Origin: Oscillatoria sp. Prado101
Lineage (GTDB): Bacteria; Cyanobacteriota; Cyanobacteriia; Cyanobacteriales; Oscillatoriaceae
DNA length: 9,389 bases
NCBI GenBank assembly: GCA_025454445.1
Contig: JALOOK010000131.1
Span: 1 to 9,389, forward strand
Direction of reading: 5' to 3'
The notes under the pieces were generated by a model. That model saw nothing but the letters and a program-made list of their open reading frames with translations. It made no database searches and had not been told where the DNA came from. Of the stretch, positions 1 through 6,930 are shown piece after piece. Every line of letters begins with the position of its first letter. Position 1 is the stretch's first letter. The translations under genes were made by a program, and so were the position numbers.

Positions 1-907
1 CGCCTTGACCAGAGAGCGATAGGTTTTGGGGTTTTCTTTGATGAAAGATTCCATCACCCCCAGCAGCCGGTCTGGGTGTCCGCGCCAGATTTCTTTGCCT
101 TGCGCGAAGGTAAAGCCAATTCCCTCCCCGCCAGTAATTGCTTTTTCGTAAATTGCCCGCGTGTTCCAGGGTTCTGCCACCATATAAGCTTGCATCGCCC
201 CAATCCGCACGTTCGTCACCATCTGGGGTGGGGGAATGATGATGATGCGAAACTCCTCTAGGGGGTTCACACCGGCAGCGGCGGACAAGTAGCGGACAAA
301 GTATTCGTAAATGGCAGAGCTCAGCACAACCGCCCAGACTTTGCCCTCTGGCGGCTGGCTGTCAAAATAGGCTCTAAACTGTTTGCCAAACGCTTCCAGA
401 TCGCCGCCGTATTCGTACCAGGGGCGCAGCCCAAAATCCCACATTTTCCGGTTCATCGTCATGGCGTTGCCGTGCCGGTGAACCGTCATGGCTGCGCACA
501 GCGGGGCGTGGCGTGCGCCTTCCGCTCCTATTCTAGCATTGGTGACGGCACCAGACACCACCGGCGAGGCGTCGAGGCGACCAAAAATAATCCCGTCGCG
601 AGAGTTTGCCCAGCTGGCGCAAGCGGTTGAGTTTGACGTTCAAACCGTACTTGCGGAAAAACCCTTTTTTCCAGGCAATCGCAAAGGGAGCGCAGTCATT
701 CACCGGCACATACCCCACTGTCAAATCGGGTTTTTCCAAGGTTTTGGGATCTACGACTTGTTCGACGGCTAAGGCTTCTTCCGTAAGCCCTCTAGCCGAT
801 CGGTCGGCATTAATGGCGCAAGAGGAAAGTGCCATGCCGGCTGCTGTCGCTCCCATGCCTTGAAGAAACTCCCGCCGGTTCCAGTGATTTGGGGATTTTT
901 CACTCAT
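1..907 (-). pseudogene. NrtA/CmpA-like ABC transporter substrate-binding lipoprotein, frameshifted and cut by the window edge
   Basis: Periplasmic solute-binding protein of the nitrate/bicarbonate/cyanate (NrtA/CmpA) family, which captures a small anion for the ABC permease encoded just upstream. The ATG is at 907. Residues 11-16 (RREFLQ) form a twin-arginine motif, followed by a hydrophobic stretch and a lipobox ending in LSSC, so Tat export and lipid anchoring are expected. The mature start has the family pattern LTVGYVPVNDCAPFAIAWKK. Reading breaks after LNVKLNR: the original frame runs into a stop at 533-535. Shifting by one base near 619-622 restores family sequence (SWANSRDGIIFGRLDASP, then HGNAMTMNRKMWDFGLRPWY, later VAEPWNTRAIYEKAITGGEG), which stays open to position 1. 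One extra base therefore separates two in-frame halves. It may be a real inactivating mutation or a sequencing error. The C-terminus and any ATPase genes lie beyond the window. Substrate cannot be decided here. Confidence 0.85.
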
Positions 908-997
908 CTTCAGTCTCGCTCAATCTTGCAAAATTTTTCCCTGTCAGAATTCAGCAGCCAGAAGAGTTTTCAACTCTCACTTCTGACTCTTCTGAAA

Positions 998-1016
998 CTG
1001 ACAGCTTAGCTGTCAG
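998..1016. repeat. Short palindrome between permease and binding-protein genes
   Basis: CTGACAGCT at 998-1006 and AGCTGTCAG at 1008-1016 are perfect inverted 9-bp arms around a single base, followed on the plus strand by GGCTTTT. It lies in the 193-bp spacer between two co-directional minus-strand genes. It could be a transcript-stabilising hairpin or a dispersed repeat. The T-run is on the strand opposite to the genes, so a terminator for this operon is unlikely. Confidence 0.5.
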
Positions 1017-1041
1017 GCTTTTAATCTACTTGTTGCAGAAA

Positions 1042-1088
1042 GGAGGCAGAGCCTCCAGCGCCCCGTTCCCAGGCGGAGCCTGGGAACG
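1042..1088. repeat. Dispersed double-hairpin repeat (GGAGGCAGAGCC / CGTTCCCAGGC family)
   Basis: Two adjacent inverted repeats: GGAGGC-AGA-GCCTCC (1042-1056) and CGTTCCCAGGC-GGA-GCCTGGGAACG (1064-1088, 11-bp arms). The block begins 12 bp after the permease stop. Related pieces recur at 7231-7242 and 8219-8266, so this is a dispersed repeat family in the genome. Its transcript would fold into strong hairpins that could reduce read-through or protect the upstream message in this operon; that role is inferred. Confidence 0.75.
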
Positions 1089-1100
1089 AGGGAGGGTATA

Positions 1101-1949
1101 TTAAGAGCGTGCCGGTTTTCTGTGCGTTACCAATTCCTGAATTTTGCCAACCGCCCAGTCCAGGATTAACCCCGTTAATCCAATCACCAGTATCGCCAGA
1201 AACACAGAACTCAGGTTGAGCCGGCTCCACTCATCCCAGACAAAAAAGCCAATGCCAATCCCGCCGGTGAGCATTTCTACGGCGACGATCACGAGCCACG
1301 CTATCCCCAAACTAATCCGCAAGCCGGTGAATATGTAGGGCAAACTTGCCGGCCAAATAATTTTGGTAATCTGCCGCCAGCGGGGCATTTCCAGCACCCG
1401 AGCCACATCGAGATAATCTTTGGAAACGCTCGACACTCCCAGGGCGGTGTTGATAATCGTTGGCCACAGAGAGGTGATGAAGATAACAAAAATTGCCGAG
1501 GGGTCCGCGAGGTTAAAGATAGCCAAAGCAATCGGCAGCCAAGCCAGCGGCGATACCGGCTTGAAGATTTGAATGATCGGATTGAGCGCCAGCATCGCTT
1601 GTCTGGACATCCCGATGAGAAACCCCAGGGGAATCGCGACAATCGCACCTAAGGAAAACCCCAGCAAGACGCGGCGTATGCTCGCCAGCAATAACCAGCC
1701 TATTCCCAAATCTCCCGGTCCGCGCTGGTAAAACGGATTGACGATGTAATCCCAATTCGCGACTAGCGCCTGCACTGGATTGGGCATCAATTCGCTCTGG
1801 AAGCTGGCCACTACCCACCACAGGATGATAATTCCCAGAAATCCTGCTGCCGGCAGCAATACCACCTCCCGCAATATCACGGGTTTCGCCCGATTCCAGG
1901 CGGCTTGTCCGGCAACTGCAATCGAAGACAAATTCAGCTGAATAGCCAT
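1101..1949 (-). CDS. NrtB/CmpB-like ABC transporter permease
   Basis: Inner-membrane permease (282 aa) of the nitrate/bicarbonate/cyanate-type ABC importers; NrtB is about the same length. Visible features are a first helix around residues 30-48 (VVLLPAAGFLGIIILWWVV), the family segment NPFYQRGPGDLGIGW (71-85), several further hydrophobic helices, and the cytoplasmic EAA loop (EMPRWRQITKIIWPASLPY, 187-205, continuing to the conserved G at 209), which docks the ATPase. The frame stays open upstream to 2177, but that part reads through the riboswitch. The ATG at 1949 fits the family length and has a strong Shine-Dalgarno GAGGAG (1956-1961) six bases before it. The gene is preceded by a consensus promoter and a ydaO-type riboswitch and followed by the matching binding-protein gene, giving gene order B-A instead of the common A-B. 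Substrate is unresolved. Confidence 0.92.
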   Translation of the reverse strand: MAIQLNLSSIAVAGQAAWNRAKPVILREVVLLPAAGFLGIIILWWVVASFQSELMPNPVQALVANWDYIVNPFYQRGPGDLGIGWLLLASIRRVLLGFSLGAIVAIPLGFLIGMSRQAMLALNPIIQIFKPVSPLAWLPIALAIFNLADPSAIFVIFITSLWPTIINTALGVSSVSKDYLDVARVLEMPRWRQITKIIWPASLPYIFTGLRISLGIAWLVIVAVEMLTGGIGIGFFVWDEWSRLNLSSVFLAILVIGLTGLILDWAVGKIQELVTHRKPARS

Positions 1950-1955
1950 TATAAA

Positions 1956-1961
1956 CTCCTC
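1956..1961 (-). promoter_or_regulatory. Shine-Dalgarno site that fixes the permease start
   Basis: On the minus strand GAGGAG lies six bases upstream of the ATG at 1949. It favours this start over the in-frame upstream starts at 2045 and 2177, which fall at the end of, or within, the riboswitch. Confidence 0.8.
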
Positions 1962-2046
1962 AGAGTCAAGGGTGGGACACTGCGAACCAACCGGAGACAC
2001 TGACGAGATCGAACGCTCTATTTTAATAGAATGTTGAGTCTTCATC

Positions 2047-2207
2047 AGTCTCCTCTCATTGCCTGCGAAGTTAGCTGACGGGCTAGGACTGAGAGATGTC
2101 CCTCTCGCTGCCTGGCGCGACCGCTCACAGGCATTCGAGATAAGCCCCTTAAATTGGTTCCTCCGCTCCTGTCTCACCCAGGGGTGAAAAGTTGGATTAG
2201 GCAGACT
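2047..2207 (-). promoter_or_regulatory. ydaO/yuaA-type (c-di-AMP) riboswitch, copy 1, in the permease leader
   Basis: Read on the minus strand, the element shows in order: closing stem strand AGTCT (2207-2203), GCCTAATC, GGAGGAACCA (2164-2155), GGGGCTTATC, a variable hairpin with GCCTG/CAGGC arms, CTCTCA, then the core CCGTCAGCTAAC-TTCGCAGGC (2081-2061), TGAGAG and the closing strand AGACT (2051-2047). CTCTCA/TGAGAG and AGTCT/AGACT are complementary. These blocks and their order match what I recall of the ydaO/yuaA class, which binds cyclic di-AMP and is mostly an OFF switch. Copy 2 at 4077-4240 shares a 27-base identical core but has a different variable hairpin that still pairs, as expected of a functional RNA. 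It begins about 12 nt after the predicted transcription start and ends 97 nt before the permease ATG. Confidence 0.85.
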
Positions 2208-2225
2208 TTTTACGCTATTCTCACA

Positions 2226-2254
2226 ATCATAGCATTGCTTTTCCTGCCTGTCAA
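2226..2254 (-). promoter_or_regulatory. Sigma70-type promoter for riboswitch 1 and the permease/binding-protein operon
   Basis: On the minus strand TTGACA (2254-2249), a 17-base spacer and TATGAT (2231-2226) give a near-perfect housekeeping promoter. The predicted start near 2219 lies about a dozen bases before the first paired base of the riboswitch (2207), so the aptamer is at the extreme 5' end of the message. Confidence 0.8.
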
Positions 2255-2328
2255 GCAGTCTTCAGGCACAAGTTTTGCATGGCCATCGCTCCGCAAACAT
2301 GTGCGCCGCTGTCGCGTGCACGCTTTGT

Positions 2329-2347
2329 GGGGAGCGATTCCATCCCC
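2329..2347 (-). terminator. Possible weak terminator after the ion transporter gene
   Basis: Eight bases after the transporter stop, the minus strand carries GGGGA, nine bases, TCCCC. There is no U-run, so intrinsic termination is doubtful. It is the only hairpin found between this gene and the next promoter at 2254. Confidence 0.25.
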
Positions 2348-2354
2348 CTCTCGC

Positions 2355-3692
2355 CTAAAGTAGAAAACGTAGCGTTACATACAGAGCGGCAGCGATCAGT
2401 TGCGCCGCCATCACCGGGATGCCGTAGCGCAGAAACGTGTGAAAGGATATCCGGCGTCCGTGCAGCTCAGAAATCCCAGCTGCGACTATATTAGAAGAAG
2501 CTCCCACCAGGGTGCCATTGCCTCCTAAGGTTGCGCCAAACATCATGGCGTAGAAAAGTGGCAGCACTTCCGGGGGAAACTGACCTTGAAAGTCGGGTGC
2601 GAGCACTTCTGCCGGCGCTAACCCGACACTCACCACATACTGTTTCAGCAATGGCACCATCGCCACCACCAGCGGGATGTTGGGGACAGCGCTGGACACC
2701 AAGCCGACAAAAAACAGCAGCACCAGGGAACCTAAGGCAATATTTTTCCCCAGAAGAACGGCTAGCACCCCAGACACGCTGCTGATGACGCCTGTTTTTT
2801 CCAGCCCGCCAATCAGCACAAATACGGACATGAAAAAGATTAAGGTACTCCAGTCGATATCCCGCAAGATATTGTTGACGGAATCAATTTTGGTGTGGTG
2901 AGCGAGGAGCAAAGCCAAAGCTGCCCCCAGCAAGGCGACGGCTGCCGGTGAGATCGGAACTGGCAGGGTTTCTCCCACGACAAAAAACAGCAGCACGAAA
3001 GCGACAATTAAGCCGCCCACCGCCAAAATTCGCGGGTGATTGATTGTCGGGTGGGGCAGGTGTTCGAGGTCGTCCAATTTTTTGCGCCAGGTTTTGGGGA
3101 ACAGCCACGGCAGCATGACTAATATTGTGACAATAGCAATAACTCCGCCCAGACTCAATTTTAGCAGGTAATCGGCAAAGCTGATATTGACGGCATCGCC
3201 GACAATAAAGGTGGCTGGATCGCCGACAAGCGTCAGCAGACCGGCGCTGTTGGCAACAAACACCATCAGGATCAGTAAGGGGACAAAATCCACGCCGATT
3301 TCCTCCGCCATTGGGGGAATCAGCGGTGCCAGCAGCATCACGGTTGTGGCGTTGGGCAAAACGGCGCAGATGGGTGTGGTGATCGCCACAATGCCGAGCA
3401 GCAAGCGCTTGCCTTGCCCTTTCGCCAGCAGCACCATCTGAGTGGCTAAGTAGTCAAATATCTTGGTTGGCTCAAACGCCCTCACCAGCACCATGACTCC
3501 GAAGAATAAACCCAGGGTGGCATGACTGCGACTGATGTATCCGATTGCTTCGTTCAAGGTCATAATGTGGCAGAACACCAGCAGCAACGCCCCCAAAAAG
3601 GCGGCAATGGTTAGGTGTATCCACTCGGTCATAATTAAGAAAATGACACCGACAAATGTTGCCGCCGCCACGATGCTTTGCACGTTTTCCAT
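2355..3692 (-). CDS. ArsB/NhaD/SLC13-type ion transporter (ion transporter superfamily permease)
   Basis: Polytopic inner-membrane carrier of 445 aa with about 11-12 hydrophobic helices, a usual length for the ion transporter (IT) superfamily (ArsB, NhaD, CitMHS, P-protein). It has the expected two-fold organisation. In the N-terminal half are LPNATTVMLLAPLIP (112-126) and GDPATFIVG (157-165). In the C-terminal half are VPNIPLVVAMVPLL (336-349) and GGNGTLVGASSNIVAAG (390-406), typical substrate/Na+ binding hairpins of the family. A charged cytoplasmic loop (about 200-220) joins the halves. No arsR, arsC or other arsenic gene is nearby, so arsenite export is not supported. Na+/H+ antiport or transport of an organic or inorganic anion is more likely. 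The leader carries a c-di-AMP-type riboswitch, which would fit an osmotic or ion-homeostasis role; that is inference. The ATG at 3692 has only a modest GAGAGAG upstream. Confidence 0.88.
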   Translation of the reverse strand: MENVQSIVAAATFVGVIFLIMTEWIHLTIAAFLGALLLVFCHIMTLNEAIGYISRSHATLGLFFGVMVLVRAFEPTKIFDYLATQMVLLAKGQGKRLLLGIVAITTPICAVLPNATTVMLLAPLIPPMAEEIGVDFVPLLILMVFVANSAGLLTLVGDPATFIVGDAVNISFADYLLKLSLGGVIAIVTILVMLPWLFPKTWRKKLDDLEHLPHPTINHPRILAVGGLIVAFVLLFFVVGETLPVPISPAAVALLGAALALLLAHHTKIDSVNNILRDIDWSTLIFFMSVFVLIGGLEKTGVISSVSGVLAVLLGKNIALGSLVLLFFVGLVSSAVPNIPLVVAMVPLLKQYVVSVGLAPAEVLAPDFQGQFPPEVLPLFYAMMFGATLGGNGTLVGASSNIVAAGISELHGRRISFHTFLRYGIPVMAAQLIAAALYVTLRFLL

Positions 3693-3769
3693 TGCATCTC
3701 TCTCGAGTCAGTTATAGAATTGATTTTGCCTGAACAGAAATCAGCCGCAAGCAGTTATAGGGTTGTGCC

Positions 3770-3802
3770 AGAAACCCGGTTTCTTAAAGAAACCGGGTTT
3801 CT
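3770..3802. repeat. AGAAACCCGGTTTCT palindromic repeat
   Basis: AGAAACCCGGTTTCTT (3770-3785) is followed after one base by its perfect reverse complement AAGAAACCGGGTTTCT (3787-3802). Each arm is itself a palindrome around the central C or G. Repeats of this kind are common in filamentous cyanobacterial genomes (general knowledge). Here it lies 78 bp upstream of the transporter start, within the long leader of the riboswitch-2 transcript, so it would form a strong hairpin in that RNA. Confidence 0.8.
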
Positions 3803-3966
3803 CAGTACCTCACTCAGAGGAAAACCGCGATCTCACCGGCACCCCAACTGTCTCTGAGGGCGGGGCGAATTTGTTCTCATGCTGCTGCGCCGGCCACAGC
3901 AATAAAATTAGTGCTGGGTCGCTATGACACTAGAAAACCTCCCTGGCTAAAAGTCGGGATTATGAC

Positions 3967-3990
3967 AAAACACCCTCTCGCTATTGAGGG
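3967..3990 (-). terminator. Weak terminator-like hairpin downstream of riboswitch 2
   Basis: On the minus strand CCCTC (3990-3986), eight bases, GAGGG (3977-3973), then TGTTTTG. It lies about 90 nt past the aptamer, where a transcriptional expression platform could sit. The stem is only 5 bp and the U-run is short, so this is a candidate only. Confidence 0.25.
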
Positions 3991-4076
3991 CAAGTGAAAT
4001 TGATTGGCTCACACCACGACGTACTGGGGAAGCTGATGAGAGCAAGGCACTTTTGATTTAGAAATGCTGTCTCCTC

Positions 4077-4240
4077 AGTCCCCTCTCAATGCCTGCGAAG
4101 TTAGCTGACGGGCTAGGGCTGAGAGGTGCCCTTCTCCTGTTTGACAACAGGGATTAGCCCCAGAGAATCTCTTTGGTTCCTCCGCTCCGCCTGCCGGCTT
4201 CAAGTGAATTTCTCAGCTCGGAAGGCAGATTAGGCTGACT
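4077..4240 (-). promoter_or_regulatory. ydaO/yuaA-type (c-di-AMP) riboswitch, copy 2, in the ion transporter leader
   Basis: On the minus strand, in order: AGTC (4240-4237), GCCTAATC, GGAGGAACCA (4183-4174), GGGGCTAATC, a variable hairpin CCTGTT-GTCA-AACAGG (4151-4136), CCTCTCA, the core CCGTCAGCTAAC-TTCGCAGGC (4111-4091), TGAGAGG and GACT (4080-4077). CCTCTCA/TGAGAGG and AGTC/GACT pair. The core is identical to copy 1 over 27 bases (4091-4117 against 2061-2087), while the variable stem differs in sequence and keeps pairing. It ends about 385 nt before the transporter ATG, an unusually long distance. The c-di-AMP assignment comes from recalled family consensus. Confidence 0.83.
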
Positions 4241-4261
4241 AGATATAAATTAACTGAAATC

Positions 4262-4290
4262 ACCCTAACATGTTTTTCAGCAGAAGTCAA
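4262..4290 (-). promoter_or_regulatory. Probable promoter for riboswitch 2 and the ion transporter
   Basis: On the minus strand TTGACT (4290-4285), a 17-base spacer and TAGGGT (4267-4262). The -10 is weaker than in copy 1, but the distance from the -35 to the aptamer (50 bases, against 47 in copy 1) is nearly the same, which supports it. Confidence 0.5.
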
Positions 4291-4415
4291 TGCCTGCTGG
4301 GCGGTTTGGCTGCAAAAATCTGTGAGCTGTTGGAAAAAGCCCCTCAAGGGCAACCGCCGGCTCCCCCCCGCTGGGAGATGCGGCAGCCGGTCGAGAACAA
4401 GTATTTCCCCGGAAG

Positions 4416-4424
4416 TGATATAAT
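4416..4424 (+). promoter_or_regulatory. Extended -10 promoter of recJ
   Basis: TGA-TATAAT is a perfect extended -10 box; no good -35 is visible, which such promoters tolerate. The predicted start near 4431 would give about 23 nt of leader before the ATG at 4454. It would leave only five bases before the in-frame GTG at 4436, which argues for the ATG. The promoter is divergent from the riboswitch-2 promoter about 130 bp away. Confidence 0.65.
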
Positions 4425-4453
4425 GGCACTCAACTGTGGGGGTTGAAGCGAAG

Positions 4454-6865
4454 ATGCCCGAGCAAAACATTCAGTGGCAAATTCAGCCGCCGGCGCAACC
4501 GCCGGAGTGGTTCATTCAAGAAATTCGACGCCACGCACCCGACATAGCTGGCCATTATGCCGGTCAGTTGCTGTGGCAGCGGGGGATTCGAGACCGGCAG
4601 GGGGTTGCCGGCTTTTTAAATCCCAACCTGGTACAGCCGGCCAGTCCCTTTGAATTTGGCCAGGAGATGCACTGGGCGGTGGAGCGATTGCTCGCAGCGC
4701 AGCGTGCCGGTGGAAAAGTGGCCATTTGGGGGGACTTTGACGCCGACGGCATCACCGCCACCGCTGTCCTCTGGGAAGGGCTGGGCCAGTTTTTCCCTCA
4801 ATATCTCCAGCTCACCTATTACATCCCCAACCGGCTCACCGAATCCCACGGACTCAACCGCCAGGGGATTGACGCCCTCGCTCAATCGGGAACCCAGCTG
4901 ATTGTTACCTGCGACACCGGCAGCACCAACCTCGAAGAAATTGAATACGCCGGCGAGCTAGGCATAGACATCATTGTCACCGATCACCACACCCTGCTGG
5001 AGCAGCGCCCCCCGGTGGTGGCGATCATCAACCCCCGCTCCCTGCCGGCCAGCCACCAGATGGCCAATCTTTCCGGCGTCGCCGTCGCCTACAAACTGGT
5101 GGAAGCTCTCTACCTCACCCTTCCCCACATCCCCCAGCAACCTTTAGAGGACTTGCTGGATTTAGTGGCGATTGGCTTGATTGCCGACTTGGTGCAGCTG
5201 ACCGGCGACTGCCGGTATTTAGCCCAACAGGGGATTAAACGCCTGCAGCAGCAGCTGTCCAGCCCCACCCGCCCAGGCGTGCAAAAACTGCTCCAGCTGT
5301 GCCAGCGTGCCGGCGACCGGCCCACCGATATTTCCTTTGGCCTTGGCCCCCGGATTAACGCCGTCAGCCGCATTCACGGAGACTCCAGCTTCTGCGTAGA
5401 ACTGCTCACCAGCCGCGACAAAAAGCGCTGCAGCGAGCTGGCGGAAGCCGCAGAGCTGGCCAACGCCCGCCGCCAGTCCCTGCAAAAAGATGTCACCCAG
5501 CAGGTAAAAGCCCAGCTGCAAAAACAGGACTTGTCCACCACCGGCGTCCTCGTCCTGGCTGGCTCACAGTGGCCCGCAGGTGTCCTCGGTTTGGTTGCAG
5601 GTCTTATCGCCCAAGAATACGGGCGTCCGACTGTCCTCCTGAGCACAGAAGCAACAGACTCTCCCGACAGCAAAATCCCCAAATCCCCAAATCCCGGCAC
5701 CCCCATCCCCAATTCCCAAATCGCCAGGGGTTCCGCCCGTTCTGTGAATAATATTGACCTGTACGGGCTGGTCAAGGAGCGGGCCGACCTGCTGCACCGG
5801 TTCGGTGGCCATCCATTGGCAGCCGGTCTGGCCCTGCCGGTGGAGAATATTCCCCTGTTTGCAGAAGGCATCAACCGGCAGTTGCGGGAACAGCTGGGGG
5901 CGTCTGGCTCCTTGGGCGTGCCGGTGGTGACAGCGGATCTGGCTGTCACGGTGGCAGAACTGGGACAGCCGCTGTTTCGAGAGCTGAAACTGCTGGAACC
6001 TTGCGGCACCGGCAACCCGGTGCCCAAACTCCTGGTGCAAAACTGCTGGTTTGAAAAAGTCTGGCACCGCAATATTGAGGATTCTAAAGGGCGAAAAGTT
6101 CAGTACATTAAAACCGAGTTTGAAATTCGGGATCAGTCTAGCGTTTCTGGGTTTGCCGGCGTCTGGTGGGGGCACTATAAAGAAGAACTTCCCCCTGGCC
6201 GGTGCGATGCGATTGTGGAGCTGGACTACAATACTTTCAAACAGCGCTATGAGGTGCGGCTAATCGCGGTGCGCTCCTGTGTGGAAAATTTCCAGTTCCG
6301 CGCCCCCGTCCAGTTGGACTGGATTGTGGACTGGCGCTGTGAAAAGATGAAGGCGAAAGACGCTTTGATGAGTGAAGAGGAAATTTCTTCTTCCTTTATT
6401 GTATTGCAAGAGTGTCCGAGAAGTTGGGATGAGTTGCAAGTTTGGTTTCGGCGAGCGGCGCACCGGCAGCAGAAACTGGCGCTGGCGTGGGCTCTGCCGC
6501 CAATGCAGCCAGCGGCTCAAGTCTGGCAGCAGCTTGCCGGTGTGGCTAAATACCTCAGCCGCACAGGTGCGCTAGTTACAAGACGTCAGCTGTGCGACAA
6601 GCTAGGGGTCAGCGATGGCTGTCTGCAACTGGGATTGCAAGCTCTGGGCGAGTTGGGTTTCCAGGTGACGCACTTCTGTGATTCCTTGTGGCTGAGCGTG
6701 CCAAAAAAAGCCTCTCGGAGGGTTGCTGTTGCGGAAAGCTCCCCCGCTATTATTGAATTTTTAGCTGCAGTTTCTGAAGAACAATTTATCCGGCAGTATT
6801 TCGCTGAAGTGCCGCTGTCTACTATTCTAGCAATGGCTAATTTGGGGCGCGATTATTTGCCTTAA
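4454..6865 (+). CDS. recJ: Single-stranded-DNA-specific exonuclease RecJ
   Basis: 5'-3' single-strand DNA exonuclease of the DHH phosphoesterase superfamily, acting in recombination and mismatch/base-excision repair in the cytoplasm. Counting from the ATG at 4454 (803 aa), metal-binding motifs are GDFDADG (93-99), TCDTGSTN (152-159) and VTDHH (175-179). GPRINAVSRI lies at 298-307 and the DHHA1 signature RFGGHPLAAGLAL at 449-461. An OB-fold-like region with LLEPCGTGNPVP (513-524) and a cyanobacterial-type C-terminal extension follow. The frame is open to a GTG at 4436, which I reject because the promoter leaves almost no leader for it. Residues about 400-422 are an in-frame low-complexity insert (PDSKIPKSPNPGTPIPNSQ) just before the conserved ARGSARSVNNIDLY segment. 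All catalytic motifs are intact, so activity is expected. Confidence 0.95.
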   Translation: MPEQNIQWQIQPPAQPPEWFIQEIRRHAPDIAGHYAGQLLWQRGIRDRQGVAGFLNPNLVQPASPFEFGQEMHWAVERLLAAQRAGGKVAIWGDFDADGITATAVLWEGLGQFFPQYLQLTYYIPNRLTESHGLNRQGIDALAQSGTQLIVTCDTGSTNLEEIEYAGELGIDIIVTDHHTLLEQRPPVVAIINPRSLPASHQMANLSGVAVAYKLVEALYLTLPHIPQQPLEDLLDLVAIGLIADLVQLTGDCRYLAQQGIKRLQQQLSSPTRPGVQKLLQLCQRAGDRPTDISFGLGPRINAVSRIHGDSSFCVELLTSRDKKRCSELAEAAELANARRQSLQKDVTQQVKAQLQKQDLSTTGVLVLAGSQWPAGVLGLVAGLIAQEYGRPTVLLSTEATDSPDSKIPKSPNPGTPIPNSQIARGSARSVNNIDLYGLVKERADLLHRFGGHPLAAGLALPVENIPLFAEGINRQLREQLGASGSLGVPVVTADLAVTVAELGQPLFRELKLLEPCGTGNPVPKLLVQNCWFEKVWHRNIEDSKGRKVQYIKTEFEIRDQSSVSGFAGVWWGHYKEELPPGRCDAIVELDYNTFKQRYEVRLIAVRSCVENFQFRAPVQLDWIVDWRCEKMKAKDALMSEEEISSSFIVLQECPRSWDELQVWFRRAAHRQQKLALAWALPPMQPAAQVWQQLAGVAKYLSRTGALVTRRQLCDKLGVSDGCLQLGLQALGELGFQVTHFCDSLWLSVPKKASRRVAVAESSPAIIEFLAAVSEEQFIRQYFAEVPLSTILAMANLGRDYLP
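5672..5722 (+). repeat. C-rich simple repeat inserted in frame within recJ
   Basis: About 50 bp of repeating AAATCCCC / CCCCAATTCCC units coding for a Pro/Ser/Asn-rich stretch. The composition is unlike the flanking recJ sequence and resembles short tandem repeats usually found between genes in cyanobacteria. The reading frame is preserved. Confidence 0.7.
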
Positions 6866-6887
6866 TTACATACGGATATGGAATTTT

Positions 6888-6922
6888 AAGCGTGGGCAAT
6901 AAAGGTAAGCTGTTACGCTTTT
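6888..6922 (+). terminator. Possible recJ terminator
   Basis: AAGCGT (6888-6893) and ACGCTT (6915-6920) form a 6-bp stem with a 21-nt loop, running into TTTT (6919-6922), 22 bp after the recJ stop. The loop is long, so this is tentative. Confidence 0.35.
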
Positions 6923-6930
6923 AATCTGCT

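Noticed and set aside
76..261. Plus-strand open frame of 61 codons
   Set aside because: It is antisense to the well-conserved C-terminal half of the substrate-binding protein.
1950..2177. N-terminal extension of the permease frame up to 2177
   Set aside because: The frame runs through the riboswitch and lacks family sequence. The ATG at 1949 has a strong Shine-Dalgarno site and gives the usual NrtB length.
2355..3692. Arsenite efflux pump annotation for the ion transporter
   Set aside because: Only superfamily-level motifs are visible. No ars genes are nearby and the riboswitch context points to ion or osmotic balance instead.
4213..4470. Minus-strand open frame of 85 codons upstream of recJ
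   Set aside because: It overlaps both divergent promoters and the start of riboswitch 2, and its translation resembles no protein family.
5374..6175. Two minus-strand open frames (232 and 203 codons) inside recJ
   Set aside because: They overlap intact RecJ motifs on the other strand and have biased, pattern-free translations.
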